Shown: positions 18,099 through 27,376, counted from the first letter of the stretch. The stretch is DNA of 56,797 nucleotides from Natronosalvus hydrolyticus (GCA_025517525.1 JAOPJZ010000023.1:1-56797), one strand, 5' to 3'. Program-made: numbers and translations. The notes: generated by a model from the sequence alone, not told the origin.

Positions 18099-18554
18099 TC
18101 AGTCGCCCAACGTAAGTGCCCTATCGGCGGCGTTCTGAAGTGCATCCGAGCGGCCGTGAGCGCCCGGCGCAATGGCGATCGTTTCGATACCATTGAGGCC
18201 AGCGTATTCGAGGACGGGTTTGAAATCGGTGTCTCTCGAGGCGATAGCCAGGTGTGTGAGCTGTCCCTCGGCGATACAGGCGGTCGCATCGACGGCCAGT
18301 TTGACGTCGACGTCACCGCTGGTAATAACGACCTCGAATCCTCGAGCTTCGGCCGCCTGGATCAGACCGGGGGTTGCGTGTTCGTCGAGATAGAGGCGAA
18401 GGATGCCGACGGAACCCAGATCTGTCACAGCAGTTCGAAGGTCATCGAGGTCGACGTCGAACTCGTCCCGAAAAACGTTCGGACCATCGACGAACAACCC
18501 CAGTCGATCGGTTGGCTTCGTTGTCGTCAATCGGTTCCGAACGCGTTCGAGCAT
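18099..18554 (-). CDS. NYN-domain (PIN-like, DUF88) protein
   Basis: 151 residues with the LabA/NYN fold, a PIN-like putative RNase domain. Acidic active-site candidates are D23 (LFVDGPNVFRD), the aspartates in TSGDVDVKLAVDA, and D in ASRDTDFKPVLEYA. These match the spacing of the metal-binding residues of NYN nucleases. No RNA-binding domain is fused. The gene lies 40 nt upstream of the TatD-like hydrolase on the same strand, hinting at a two-gene nucleic-acid or phosphoester unit. The target is unknown. Confidence 0.85.
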   Translation of the reverse strand: MLERVRNRLTTTKPTDRLGLFVDGPNVFRDEFDVDLDDLRTAVTDLGSVGILRLYLDEHATPGLIQAAEARGFEVVITSGDVDVKLAVDATACIAEGQLTHLAIASRDTDFKPVLEYAGLNGIETIAIAPGAHGRSDALQNAADRALTLGD

Positions 18555-18760
18555 ATCGTCGGGTAGACGACTTGCTAATAAAGATGTGACGAAGGACCCG
18601 GGAAATCGAATCGGCCAAAAAACTTACCTGTGGTTGTTAGCCATACCGAGAGTCAACACAGCAATAGATACTTCGACTCGAGAGTGTACGTGGACTTAAT
18701 TAAGCAATCCATGGATATTCTATAGAGTCAATTTCGATAAATTGTGTAAGGTTTAGTAAG

Positions 18761-18771
18761 GATTTAATATA
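18761..18771 (+). promoter_or_regulatory. TATA box of first halolysin gene
   Basis: GATTTAATATA lies about 27-30 nt before the ATG at 18796, predicting a leaderless or very short-leader transcript. Confidence 0.55.
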
Positions 18772-18795
18772 GCCTCCCTATTGTTGTAGGTAGCC

Positions 18796-20670
18796 ATGTC
18801 AGATGATGGCAGTCATAGTTTCGATCGTCGATCGGTTCTCAAAGGTGCGAGTGCGCTTGGTGCGTTTCTCGGTATCAGTGGTGTAACAGCAGCAACGCCG
18901 GGACGGAAACCCGGTCCGAAAGAAGACGAAATCGTCGTTGGTCTCGGTGCAAACATCTCGAAGGCGGAAGCGGCCGTCGAGCCGGCGATTCCAGCGGACG
19001 CTGAAATCGTCCACAAAAACGAGACGCTCGGCTACGTCGCCGTCAAACTGCCCGAACAGGCTTCGATACAGGCGAAAGAATCCATCAAAGCAAACGTCGC
19101 AAAACAGAGTGGCGTCGAGTACGTTGAAGACAACGAGACGTACGAAGCATTGGTCGTCCCGAACGACCCACTGTACGGCCAGCAGTACGCGCCACAGCAA
19201 GTCGGCTGTGAAGATGCCTGGGAGGTAACCTTCGGCGACCCTGACGTGACGATTGCCGTGATCGATCAGGGGATCCAGTACGACCATCCTAACCTGGCCG
19301 AAAACATGGACGGCAGCGTCTCTAACTACGGGTACGACTTCGTCGACAACAACGACGACCCTTACCCCGTCTCAGTCGGAGAAAACCACGGCACCCACGT
19401 TGGTGGCATCGCCGCCGGCGGCACGAACAACGGGGAGGGCCACGCCGGCGTCTCGAACTGTTCGATGCTCTCGGCTCGAGCGCTCGGCGACGGCGGTGGC
19501 GGCTCACTTACGGACATCGCCGACGCGATCCAGTGGGCTGGTGACCAGGGAGCTGACGTGATCAACATGTCCCTCGGTGGCGGCGGCTTCAATGACACGA
19601 TGAACAACGCCTGTGAATACGCTTACAGTCAGGGTTCCCTGCTCATCGCCGCGGCCGGAAACGACGGCGGCAGCGTCAACTATCCTGCTGCGTACGACTC
19701 GGTGATGGCGGTTTCGGCCATCGACTCGAACGAGAACATCGCGAACTTCTCGAGCCGCGGCTCGGAAATCGAGCTGGCCGCGCCCGGCGTAAACGTCCTT
19801 TCGACGGTCAACTGGGACGATTACGACAGTCTCTCGGGAACTTCGATGGCCTCGCCGGTCGCCGCCGGTGTCGCCGGCCTCGCGAAATCGGCAAACCCCG
19901 GTATGGACAACGACCAGCTTCGTGACCACCTCAAAGCGACGGCAGTCGACATCGGCCTCTCGAGCACCGAACAGGGTGCCGGCCGTGTCGACGCCGCAAA
20001 CGCAGTCGGTGAGGGTGACGACGACGATGATGACGATGACGACGATGGTGGTGAATCACCGGAGTCGCCAACGGCCGTCATCGACGTTTCCGATACTACA
20101 CCCGAGGTCGGTGACACGGTGGAGCTCGATGGCACTGGATCGAGTTCGCCAAACGGTGAGATCACCGAATACTTCTGGAACGCAGATCCCGGTGGATCGG
20201 TTACGAGTCCAACGGCCTCGCTCCAGCGAGACGAGGAAGTCGACGTCGACGTCTCCCTAACGATCACCGACGAAGACGGCCAGACCGACACCGAGACGGT
20301 TACTGTCAGCTTCGGTGGCGACAGCGGTGGACAGTGTGGCGACGAAGTCAACGTCGCCAGCGTCGAAGGGTCCCTGAGCGGTGGCTGGTGGGGCAACCCG
20401 AGTGACAGCTACACGTACAACCTCCAGACGGCCGACCCGTGTGCCAGCACGATCACGCTCGATGGACCATCGAACGCCACGTTCGACCTCTATCTGACCC
20501 TCGACGGTCGAACGCCGACGACCAGCGACTACGACGAGCGTTCGTACAACTGGGGCGCTGACGAGGAGATCACTGTCGACCTCGACGGCAGCGAAACCTT
20601 CGGTATCCTCGTCGACCGCTACGATGGCAGTGGCAGCTACACCCTGACTGTCGAAGAACTCGGCAAGTAA
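18796..20670 (+). CDS. Halolysin-type subtilase with PKD and C-terminal PPC-like domain
   Basis: A 624-residue secreted S8 serine protease. The Tat signal is RRSVLKG (11-17) with a hydrophobic core ending near TAATPG. A propeptide follows to about 120. The catalytic domain holds D157 (VIDQGIQYDHPN), H198 (ENHGTHVGG), oxyanion N289 and S350 (SGTSMASPVAAG). A run of aspartates at about 408-417 leads into a PKD domain (about 425-510: SPTAVIDVSDTTPEVGDTVE). The last 95 residues (GGWWGNPSDSY to the end) form a beta-rich PPC-like domain. Tat export fits halolysins, which fold in high salt before secretion. A close paralogue follows at 21310 without the PKD domain. Confidence 0.93.
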   Translation: MSDDGSHSFDRRSVLKGASALGAFLGISGVTAATPGRKPGPKEDEIVVGLGANISKAEAAVEPAIPADAEIVHKNETLGYVAVKLPEQASIQAKESIKANVAKQSGVEYVEDNETYEALVVPNDPLYGQQYAPQQVGCEDAWEVTFGDPDVTIAVIDQGIQYDHPNLAENMDGSVSNYGYDFVDNNDDPYPVSVGENHGTHVGGIAAGGTNNGEGHAGVSNCSMLSARALGDGGGGSLTDIADAIQWAGDQGADVINMSLGGGGFNDTMNNACEYAYSQGSLLIAAAGNDGGSVNYPAAYDSVMAVSAIDSNENIANFSSRGSEIELAAPGVNVLSTVNWDDYDSLSGTSMASPVAAGVAGLAKSANPGMDNDQLRDHLKATAVDIGLSSTEQGAGRVDAANAVGEGDDDDDDDDDDGGESPESPTAVIDVSDTTPEVGDTVELDGTGSSSPNGEITEYFWNADPGGSVTSPTASLQRDEEVDVDVSLTITDEDGQTDTETVTVSFGGDSGGQCGDEVNVASVEGSLSGGWWGNPSDSYTYNLQTADPCASTITLDGPSNATFDLYLTLDGRTPTTSDYDERSYNWGADEEITVDLDGSETFGILVDRYDGSGSYTLTVEELGK

Positions 20671-20689
20671 CGACTCCAGACGCCTCTTC

Positions 20690-20705
20690 GTCTTCTTTTT
20701 TTCTC
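20690..20705 (+). terminator. Poly-T terminator after first halolysin
   Basis: Twenty-five bases after the stop codon the coding strand has pyrimidine-rich sequence with a run of seven T (20696-20702), the usual archaeal intrinsic or FttA-assisted termination signal. No strong hairpin precedes it, as is normal in archaea. Confidence 0.5.
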
Positions 20706-20775
20706 GATTCAATCTCGAGTACTTGGACCTCGGTTCGTAGCCGTCTCGAGTGATTTCAGAACCAGATCTGTAACT

Positions 20776-20850
20776 GATAGGGTTCGTTGTCGTGGTCAGC
20801 GACGTACTGGGACCGTTGCTGACCGGTAAACAGTTATAACGATTCTCGGG
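20776..20850 (+). repeat. Dispersed intergenic element, copy A
   Basis: About 75 nt beginning GATAGGGTTCGTTGTCGT and ending GTTATAACGATTCTCGGG, with internal GGTCAGC and GCTGACC arms that form an inverted repeat. The ends match copies at 24711, 52122 and 56651 (the last reversed). It lies alone in the 640 nt gap between the two halolysin genes. The remainder of that gap (20851-21270) is AT-rich and has no gene I can support. Confidence 0.5.
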
Positions 20851-21271
20851 AGTCCTGATACGGTCGGCTGTACCTTTTTATCGGTGATTGCCGACCAGGT
20901 ATGGGCAGTCACCGGGAAGAGACGACAGTAAACCGTATGAGGCACTCGAGCGGCACCGTCTCCACTCGAGTGTTTCGATAGTTCCAAAACCACTATACAA
21001 CAACCCTATGAAACCGTCTCACAGGCTCGATTGTCCGCACAGGTCGATGGTTGGAATGTGGGCACCAGCAATGCACAGGTAATTTCGAATAGCTTGTGAC
21101 TCAAATAAGAGGTACACCCATATCATATTAAAAAACAAACACGTGATTGTTTTATTCCCACAATGCAATAATAACCATCGCTAACAAATATTTCTATCCA
21201 TATACAGCTATTCTAAAGCACGGACTTCGTTTCCATTGATACTCTGACAATAAATTCCACAGTATTTGGGA

Positions 21272-21284
21272 ACTATTTAATTAA
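21272..21284 (+). promoter_or_regulatory. TATA box of second halolysin gene
   Basis: ACTATTTAATTAA lies 26-38 nt before the ATG at 21310 but only 11-23 nt before the earlier ATG at 21295. The spacing therefore favours the 21310 start and a leaderless transcript. Confidence 0.55.
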
Positions 21285-21309
21285 GGTATGCGCTATGTCT
21301 GCCTGTCTC

Positions 21310-22941
21310 ATGGTAGACAATGGCTCTCCCGGACACAACCGACGTAACGTATTGAAAGCTGCTGGTGCACTTGGCGCATTCATCGGTCTTGGCGGCGTCA
21401 CTGCGGCGACGCCGGGTCGGAAACCGGGTCCAAAAGAAGACGAAATCGTCGTCGGTGTCGGTGCGAGCGTTGCCGACGCCGAAGCGACCGTCGCTCCTGA
21501 AATTCCTGACGATGCCGAAATCGTTCACAAAAACGAGACGCTCGGCTACGTCGCCGTCAAGTTGCCCGAACAGGCATCGACGCAGGCAAAAGAGAAACTC
21601 AAAAACAGAGTCGCAAGCGCAAACGGCGTCGAGTACGCCGAGGACAACGCGACGTTCGAAACGCTTGTCGTTCCGAACGATCCGCAGTACGACCAGCAGT
21701 ATGCACCACAGCAAGTCGGCTGTGAGGAAGCCTGGGAGACCACATTCGGTTCTTCGGATGTCAGTATCGCCGTGATCGACCAGGGGATCCAGTACGACCA
21801 TCCTAACCTGGCCGAAAACATGGACGGCAGCGTCTCGAACTACGGCTACGACTTCGTCGACAACAACGACGACCCGTATCCGGTTTCGCAGGACGAAAAT
21901 CACGGCACCCACGTCGGTGGCATCGCCGCCGGTGGCACGAACAACGGGGAGGGCCACGCCGGCATCTCGAACTGTTCGATGCTCTCGGCTCGAGCGCTCG
22001 GTGACGGCGGCGGCGGTTCGTTGACCGACATCGCCGACGCGATCCAGTGGTCGGCCGACCAGGGAGCCGACGTCATCAATATGTCCCTCGGTGGCGGCGG
22101 CTTCAACGACACGATGAACAACGCCTGTGAGTACGCCCGCGACCAGGGCTCGCTGCTCATCGCCGCGGCCGGAAACGACGGCGGCAGCGTCAACTACCCT
22201 GCAGCGTACGATTCGGTGATGGCCGTTTCGGCCATCGACTCGAACGAGAATCTCGCGAACTTCTCGAGTCGCGGTCCCGAGATCGAGCTGGCGGCTCCCG
22301 GCGTAAACGTCCTTTCGACGGTCAACTGGGACGATTACGACAGCCTCTCGGGAACCTCGATGGCCTCGCCCGTCGCCGCCGGTGTCGCCGGCCTCGCCAA
22401 ATCGGCCCACCCCGATATGACGAATGCGGAACTGCGCGATCACCTGAAATCGACTGCCGTCGACATCGGCCTCTCCGACGATAACCAGGGGGCCGGACGT
22501 GTGGATGCGGCTAACGCGGTTGCTGATGGAGACGACGGAGACGATGGCGATGACGGTGACGACGGCGATGATGGCGGAGATGACGAGCCAGACGAGCCAG
22601 GCGAATGCGGTGCGGAGGTCAACACTGCAAGCGTCGAGGGAGAACTGAGCGGCGGCTGGTGGGGCAATCCGAGCGATACCTACACCTACGAACTGCAGAC
22701 GGCCGACCCGTGTGCCAGCACGATCACGCTTGATGGTCCATCCGACGCCACGTTCGACCTCTATCTGACCCTCGACGGTCGAACGCCGACGACCAGCGAC
22801 TACGACGAGCGCTCGTACAACTGGGGTTCTGACGAGGAGATCACCGTCGACCTCGACGGCAGCGAAACCTTCGGTATCCTCGTCGACCGATACGACGGCA
22901 GTGGCAGCTACACCCTGACTGTCGAAGAACTCGGGAAATAA
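21310..22941 (+). CDS. Halolysin-type subtilase, paralogue without PKD domain
   Basis: 543 residues from MVDNGSPGHNRRNVLKAAGA, co-linear with the upstream paralogue through the whole signal, propeptide and catalytic domain. The triad is at identical positions: D157, H198, S350. After the catalytic domain a short Asp-Asp-Gly repeat linker (about residues 400-425) replaces the PKD domain, then the same PPC-like C-terminus (GGWWGNPSDTY to EELGK). An ATG five codons earlier exists, but paralogue alignment and TATA spacing favour 21310. It should be Tat-exported and extracellular. Long blocks are nearly identical to the first gene at DNA level, suggesting recent duplication or gene conversion. Confidence 0.92.
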   Translation: MVDNGSPGHNRRNVLKAAGALGAFIGLGGVTAATPGRKPGPKEDEIVVGVGASVADAEATVAPEIPDDAEIVHKNETLGYVAVKLPEQASTQAKEKLKNRVASANGVEYAEDNATFETLVVPNDPQYDQQYAPQQVGCEEAWETTFGSSDVSIAVIDQGIQYDHPNLAENMDGSVSNYGYDFVDNNDDPYPVSQDENHGTHVGGIAAGGTNNGEGHAGISNCSMLSARALGDGGGGSLTDIADAIQWSADQGADVINMSLGGGGFNDTMNNACEYARDQGSLLIAAAGNDGGSVNYPAAYDSVMAVSAIDSNENLANFSSRGPEIELAAPGVNVLSTVNWDDYDSLSGTSMASPVAAGVAGLAKSAHPDMTNAELRDHLKSTAVDIGLSDDNQGAGRVDAANAVADGDDGDDGDDGDDGDDGGDDEPDEPGECGAEVNTASVEGELSGGWWGNPSDTYTYELQTADPCASTITLDGPSDATFDLYLTLDGRTPTTSDYDERSYNWGSDEEITVDLDGSETFGILVDRYDGSGSYTLTVEELGK

Positions 22942-23060
22942 TTCGACTCGCCAACCGAAACCATCACCTGACACCGTCGCTTCCTCTTCTCTCGGACTCG
23001 AGGCACGCTACAGCCTCCCCGACGAAAAGACATTACTACTCCGAGAGAGATATCTCGAGT

Positions 23061-24164
23061 ATGTCGCTTCAGACGCCACCGCTAGGTGGGGTACACGACG
23101 AGTACGGGGCGAAGTTCACGGACTTTGGTGGCTGGGAAATGCCGGTGGAGTTCGATTCGATTCAGACCGAACACCACGCCGTTCGGGACGACGTCGGCAA
23201 GTTCGATGTCTCACACATGGGCGAGGTGGTCGTCTCCGGTCCCGACGCAACTCGCCTGATGCAACGGCTGACCTCGAACGACGTAACCGCCCTCGACGTC
23301 GGGGACTCTCAGTACGCCGCAATCACCGCGACAGATGGGACGATCATCGACGACACGGTCATCTATCGACTTCCAGACGACGGCGAAATGGAGTACCTGT
23401 TCGTCCCGAACGCTGGCAACGACGAGGCGATGGTCGAGCGATGGGAGACCCACCGCGAACAGTGGGGTCTCGAGGCGACGGTCGAAAACCGGACACAGGA
23501 GTATGCGATGGTCGCCCTGCAAGGTCCGAACGCTCGAGCGCTCGCGCGTGAAGCTGCCACTGACGGACGTGACCGGCTCGCAGATTTGTCCCGATTCGAA
23601 GCGACATACGTCGAGATCAACGGTGTCGACTGCTGGACCGCTCGAACGGGGTACACAGGCGAGGATGGACTCGAGTTCGTCGTCCCCTGGGAATCGGCCG
23701 AAACCGTCTGGTCGGCACTCGAGTGTCAACCCTGTGGCCTCGGCGCACGAGACACCTTGCGTCTAGAAGCCGGATACGTGCTCGCCGGTCAGGATTTCGA
23801 TCGGGAGTCGAACCCGCGCACGCCGTACGAGTGCGGGATCGGGTTTACGGTCAAACTCGACACCGAGTTCGTCGGTCGTGACGCACTCGAGGCACAGAAA
23901 GAAGAAGGCGTCGAGGAGAAACTGGTTGGCTTCCGGCTTGTCGACCGCGGTATCGCCAGACACGGCTACGACATCACGACGAGCGAGGGCGAGGTCATCG
24001 GCACCGTCACGAGCGGAACGATGAGTCCGACACTCGAGCAGGCAATCGGACTCGGTTACGTTCCAACGAGGTATGCCGACAGTGGAACGGTCGTCCGCGT
24101 CGACGTTCGCGGGCGAGACAAAAAGGCAAAGATTGAAACGCTTCCCTTCGTCGAGACAGTATAA
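23061..24164 (+). CDS. gcvT: Glycine cleavage system T protein (aminomethyltransferase)
   Basis: 367 residues. It releases ammonia from the aminomethyl-lipoyl GcvH and passes the methylene group to tetrahydrofolate. Diagnostic motifs are KFTDFGGWEMPVEF near residue 17, GKFDVSHMGEV, the folate-binding YTGEDGLEFVVPW, and GARDTLRLEAGYVLAGQD. C-terminal GTVTSGTMSPTLEQAIGLGY is also typical. The gene overlaps gcvH by one base (TAATG), so the two are translationally coupled. The P-protein genes lie 11 kb upstream on the opposite strand. Confidence 0.96.
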   Translation: MSLQTPPLGGVHDEYGAKFTDFGGWEMPVEFDSIQTEHHAVRDDVGKFDVSHMGEVVVSGPDATRLMQRLTSNDVTALDVGDSQYAAITATDGTIIDDTVIYRLPDDGEMEYLFVPNAGNDEAMVERWETHREQWGLEATVENRTQEYAMVALQGPNARALAREAATDGRDRLADLSRFEATYVEINGVDCWTARTGYTGEDGLEFVVPWESAETVWSALECQPCGLGARDTLRLEAGYVLAGQDFDRESNPRTPYECGIGFTVKLDTEFVGRDALEAQKEEGVEEKLVGFRLVDRGIARHGYDITTSEGEVIGTVTSGTMSPTLEQAIGLGYVPTRYADSGTVVRVDVRGRDKKAKIETLPFVETV

Positions 24165-24541
24165 TGAGCTTCGATACACCAGACGATCGACGGTATCTCG
24201 AATCGCACGAGTGGGCACTCGAAACGGACGGCGTCGTCCGCGTCGGCATCAGTGATTTCGCACAGGACGAACTCGGTGACGTTGTCTTCGTCGAACTCCC
24301 CGACGTCGGTGACGACGTGAGCGCCGGCGACGCGTTCGGCGTCGTCGAATCGATCAAAGCGGTTTCGGACCTGTATGCACCGGTAAGCGGCACAGTCAGC
24401 GCGGTCAACGAGGATCTCTTCGATGCGCCAGAACTCGTCAACGAGGACCCCCTCGGCGATGGCTGGATGCTCGAGATCGAGGCGACCGACGAGAGTGACG
24501 AGTTGCTCTCCGCGGACGAGTACGCCGACCAGATCGCCTGA
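24164..24541 (+). CDS. gcvH: Glycine cleavage system H protein
   Basis: 125-residue lipoyl carrier that shuttles the aminomethyl group between the P and T proteins and is reoxidised by L protein. The lipoylated lysine is K65 in VVESIKAVSDLYAPVSG, an invariant GcvH context. The start MSFDTPDDRRYLESHEWALE is standard. It is coupled to gcvT by a one-base overlap. No lipoate ligase or L-protein gene is present in this window. Confidence 0.96.
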   Translation: MSFDTPDDRRYLESHEWALETDGVVRVGISDFAQDELGDVVFVELPDVGDDVSAGDAFGVVESIKAVSDLYAPVSGTVSAVNEDLFDAPELVNEDPLGDGWMLEIEATDESDELLSADEYADQIA

Positions 24542-24710
24542 GAAGGCACTACTCGTCAAACAACCAGCCGATCCCCGGAACCGCTCGAGCGCAGCAAATC
24601 CACACGATGCGAGGAAGGGAACTAATCGCTCGAGTGACTGGGGAATCACTCGGTGAGTTACATCGACTCGAGTGAAACGCGACGAGTTGACTGTGACCGA
24701 CTACCGGGCG

Positions 24711-24786
24711 GTAATAGGGTTTGTTGTCGTCTCTTACTGGCGATGACGGACCAGATCGGTCACTGACCAGTACTCGGTTACAATAC
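24711..24786 (+). repeat. Dispersed intergenic element, copy B
   Basis: GTAATAGGGTTTGTTGTCGT at the left end differs from copy A (20776) at only two of about nineteen positions. The right end CTGACCAGTACTCGGTTACA parallels the CTGACCGGTAAACAGTTATA of copy A. The centre diverges. It occupies the intergenic gap after gcvH, so copies A and B bracket the second halolysin and gcvTH. It contains no open frame of note. Confidence 0.5.
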
Positions 24787-24808
24787 TCATGAGTCGCTCA
24801 ACGGCCGA

Positions 24809-25273
24809 TCAGGGCTTTGTCGCCTCGTAGACCTCGAACGTGTTTTGTTCGAGGGCCGTCACCTGTGCTGGAATCCCGGTATCGAACTCGATGTCGACCC
24901 GATAGGCGCTACTGTCTTCGTCGGCCGTACAGTCTTCCCCCGGTTCGGCATCGTTGTACGCTGCGACGAGTACCTCGAGTGAGCCATCCGCCTCGTCGTA
25001 CTCGGTTCGACGGAGTTCGTAGGCGCCACACGTCGAGGACCCGTAAATGATACGCCCCTCGATATGAACGGTCGAATCCTCGTCAGCGAAAACGATCCGA
25101 GGTGGGTCAGTACCACCGGGATAGTCGCCACCAGCGTCGGCGTTCTTTTCGATATCGACCGAGCGTATCTCTGAAGGGACATCGGCCGACGATTGCTCGA
25201 GCGTACCGAGACAGCCGGCAACGCCCACGCCGAGTGTCGCTGTCGTGGTCGTCAGGAACGCTCGGCGTTCCAT
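24809..25273 (-). CDS. Tat-exported lipoprotein of unknown function
   Basis: 154 residues from MERRAFLTTTTATLGVGVAG. It has a Tat RR motif, a short hydrophobic core and lipobox VAGC, so it should be lipid-anchored outside the cell. The mature part is acidic and beta-rich (RIVFADEDSTVHIEGRIIYG), with Cys in STCGAYELRR and GEDCTADEDS that could pair in a disulfide. I do not recognise the family. An ATG three codons earlier gives MTGMERR; MERR fits Tat lipoproteins better. The gene is single and convergent with gcvTH. Confidence 0.75.
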   Translation of the reverse strand: MERRAFLTTTTATLGVGVAGCLGTLEQSSADVPSEIRSVDIEKNADAGGDYPGGTDPPRIVFADEDSTVHIEGRIIYGSSTCGAYELRRTEYDEADGSLEVLVAAYNDAEPGEDCTADEDSSAYRVDIEFDTGIPAQVTALEQNTFEVYEATKP

Positions 25274-25438
25274 ACCTGTCATTTTTCCGTATCAACTATA
25301 TGTTTTGTGGGGTGACAGGTACGGGTGGCGGTGACCGAGGGCTTCGGTCTCGAGAGGGGGGTGTGGCTTTCGAGAGTGACATCGATACGAGAAGTGGTCA
25401 TCTACTGACTGGCTACATGTCGACCACGAGTGTCCCGG

Positions 25439-27376
25439 TTACAGGAATCGGAACGTCTCGAGGTTCTTCGGTGCGAACGTCCGCATGTTGAAGTCGTGGT
25501 ACAGCGCAGAAGAGAGATCCTGCGTGGAGCGTTCGTCTCCGTGGACACAGAGCACTTTCTCCGGCCGCGGGTTCATCGTCTTCACGAAGTTCATCAGGCC
25601 CGCGCGGTCTGCGTGTCCGGAGAATCCGTCGACTGTTTCGACGTTCATGTTGAGCGAGAGGGTACCTCGCCCGCCGTTACCGTTCGATCCCATGCCGACT
25701 TCGCTGGTCGGGATCTCGTCCCAACCGTTCTGGATGCGTCGACCGAGTGTTCCCTGTGCCTGATATCCGACGAACACGAGTGTCGAATCCGGGTCCGGGC
25801 CGATGTGGCTCAGCCAGGACATGATCGGTCCTCCAGTGACCATCCCCGAGGTGGACAGGATGATGCATGGACCGCCGTCGGCAACGTCCTGTCGTTCTTC
25901 TTCGCCGCCATCGATGTGATTGAACTCATCGGCGAGGAACGGGTTTTCATCTTCGTGGAAAATCCGGTCGCGCAGATCGTCTCGAAGATATTCCGGATAC
26001 GTCGTATGAATCGCCGTCGCCTCCCAGATCATGCCGTCCAGGTGAACTGGCATTTCCGGAATCTCGCCGCTCCGCATCGCTTCTTCGATGACGAGCATTA
26101 TTTCTTGTGAGCGGCCGACGGCGAACGCCGGAATCACCACTTTGCCGCCACGCTCGGCGGTTTCTTTGATGACTTCCATGAGTTTCTCCTCCGAATCGGC
26201 CTGATCGGTCTGATAATCGTTTCGACCACCGTACGTCGACTCGAGCACCAGCGTCTCGACGCGTGGGAAGTCGTTGGTTGCGCCGTTGAACAGGCGTGTG
26301 TCGTCGTAGTGAATGTCACCGGAGAAGGCGACGTTGTACAGCCCGTCACCGATGTGGAAGTGACTCACCGCAGAGCCGAGAATGTGACCAGCGTTGTGGA
26401 AGGTGAGTTTGACGTCAGGAGCGATATCCGTGACGTCACCGTACTCGAGTGGGATACAGTGTTTGATCGCCTCGCGGACCATTTCACTCTCGTATGGCGG
26501 GGTTCGCCCTTCTTTGGCTGCCACGTCGAGATAGTCGAGGGTCAACAGCCCCATCAGATCACGGGTCGGCTCCGTACAGTAGATCGGACCGTCGTAGCCG
26601 TACTTGAACAACAACGGGATCAGCGCGGAGTGGTCGAGGTGAGCGTGGGTGAGCACGACAGCGTCGATGGTCTGTGCCCCAGCGCCCAGTGCTTCGGGAA
26701 CGTGGAGGTAGGGGACTTCACCTTCGGCACCGGGTTTGTCGCCACAGTCGATCAGAATTCGCGTCTCGGGGGTCGAGAGGATAAACGAGGCGCGTCCGAC
26801 CTCGCGACAACAGCCGAGAGTCGTGATTCGCACCCACTGATCGTCGGACATCTCTTCGCGATGGATCTGTCGGCCAACACGTTCGAGTATGTTCCGCCGG
26901 TCGTCCCGTTCCTGTTTCAGGAAGTTCCGGACGTTCGAAACCGTCGACGACTCGATCGGAGGAGTGCGGACGACTTCGGGAGTCCAGCCGACGTTTTTCG
27001 TAATCTCGCGAAGCGTCGAACCGTGACGGCCGATGACCATACCCGGTTTCTGGGCCTCGATAACGACTTCGCCGGTGTCGGCGTGGAAATCGAGATCTGT
27101 AATGCCGGCTTCTTCCGGAACGACGCTCTCGATTTCGGCTCGTGCCTTCTCCGGGGGAGAGAGAACGTCGGGGTCTGGCCGAACAGTAATTCGTTTCCGT
27201 AGTTTGCTGGCCAATTTCCGGACCAGATCCCCCTGTCGCGCGAACTTCTTCGGGTCACGCGTATAGAGGACCAGTTCAGGACCTTCGTATTTCACCGAGG
27301 AGACCGACACGTCGTTCGGTAACTCGCTCGTGATCTGTGCTTTCAAATCGTCGAGTTGCTGCTCTACAGTACTCAT
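25439..27376 (-). CDS. fttA: FttA/aCPSF1 beta-CASP ribonuclease (archaeal transcription termination factor)
   Basis: 645 residues. Two N-terminal KH domains span about 1-145 (GMVIGRHG at 112-119 is the GxxG loop). A metallo-beta-lactamase core with HAHLDH at 244-249 follows, and a beta-CASP insertion after that. HTTYPEYLRD, GFSGHADR and ILSTSGMVTGGP are further family blocks. The protein cleaves nascent RNA behind RNA polymerase at U-rich sites and terminates transcription across archaea. The frame extends 17 codons upstream, but the family starts MSTVEQQLDDLKAQI, so I use 27376. It is a single gene, divergent from the next. Confidence 0.96.
   Translation of the reverse strand: MSTVEQQLDDLKAQITSELPNDVSVSSVKYEGPELVLYTRDPKKFARQGDLVRKLASKLRKRITVRPDPDVLSPPEKARAEIESVVPEEAGITDLDFHADTGEVVIEAQKPGMVIGRHGSTLREITKNVGWTPEVVRTPPIESSTVSNVRNFLKQERDDRRNILERVGRQIHREEMSDDQWVRITTLGCCREVGRASFILSTPETRILIDCGDKPGAEGEVPYLHVPEALGAGAQTIDAVVLTHAHLDHSALIPLLFKYGYDGPIYCTEPTRDLMGLLTLDYLDVAAKEGRTPPYESEMVREAIKHCIPLEYGDVTDIAPDVKLTFHNAGHILGSAVSHFHIGDGLYNVAFSGDIHYDDTRLFNGATNDFPRVETLVLESTYGGRNDYQTDQADSEEKLMEVIKETAERGGKVVIPAFAVGRSQEIMLVIEEAMRSGEIPEMPVHLDGMIWEATAIHTTYPEYLRDDLRDRIFHEDENPFLADEFNHIDGGEEERQDVADGGPCIILSTSGMVTGGPIMSWLSHIGPDPDSTLVFVGYQAQGTLGRRIQNGWDEIPTSEVGMGSNGNGGRGTLSLNMNVETVDGFSGHADRAGLMNFVKTMNPRPEKVLCVHGDERSTQDLSSALYHDFNMRTFAPKNLETFRFL

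Noticed and set aside
21295..21309. Earlier ATG for the second halolysin
   Set aside because: It would put the start only 11-23 nt from the TATA box and break the exact alignment with the paralogue's N-terminus.
21277..22974. 565-codon minus-strand frame opposite the second halolysin
   Set aside because: It mirrors the protease codon pattern and is paralleled by a similar shadow in the first halolysin, so it is not an independent gene.
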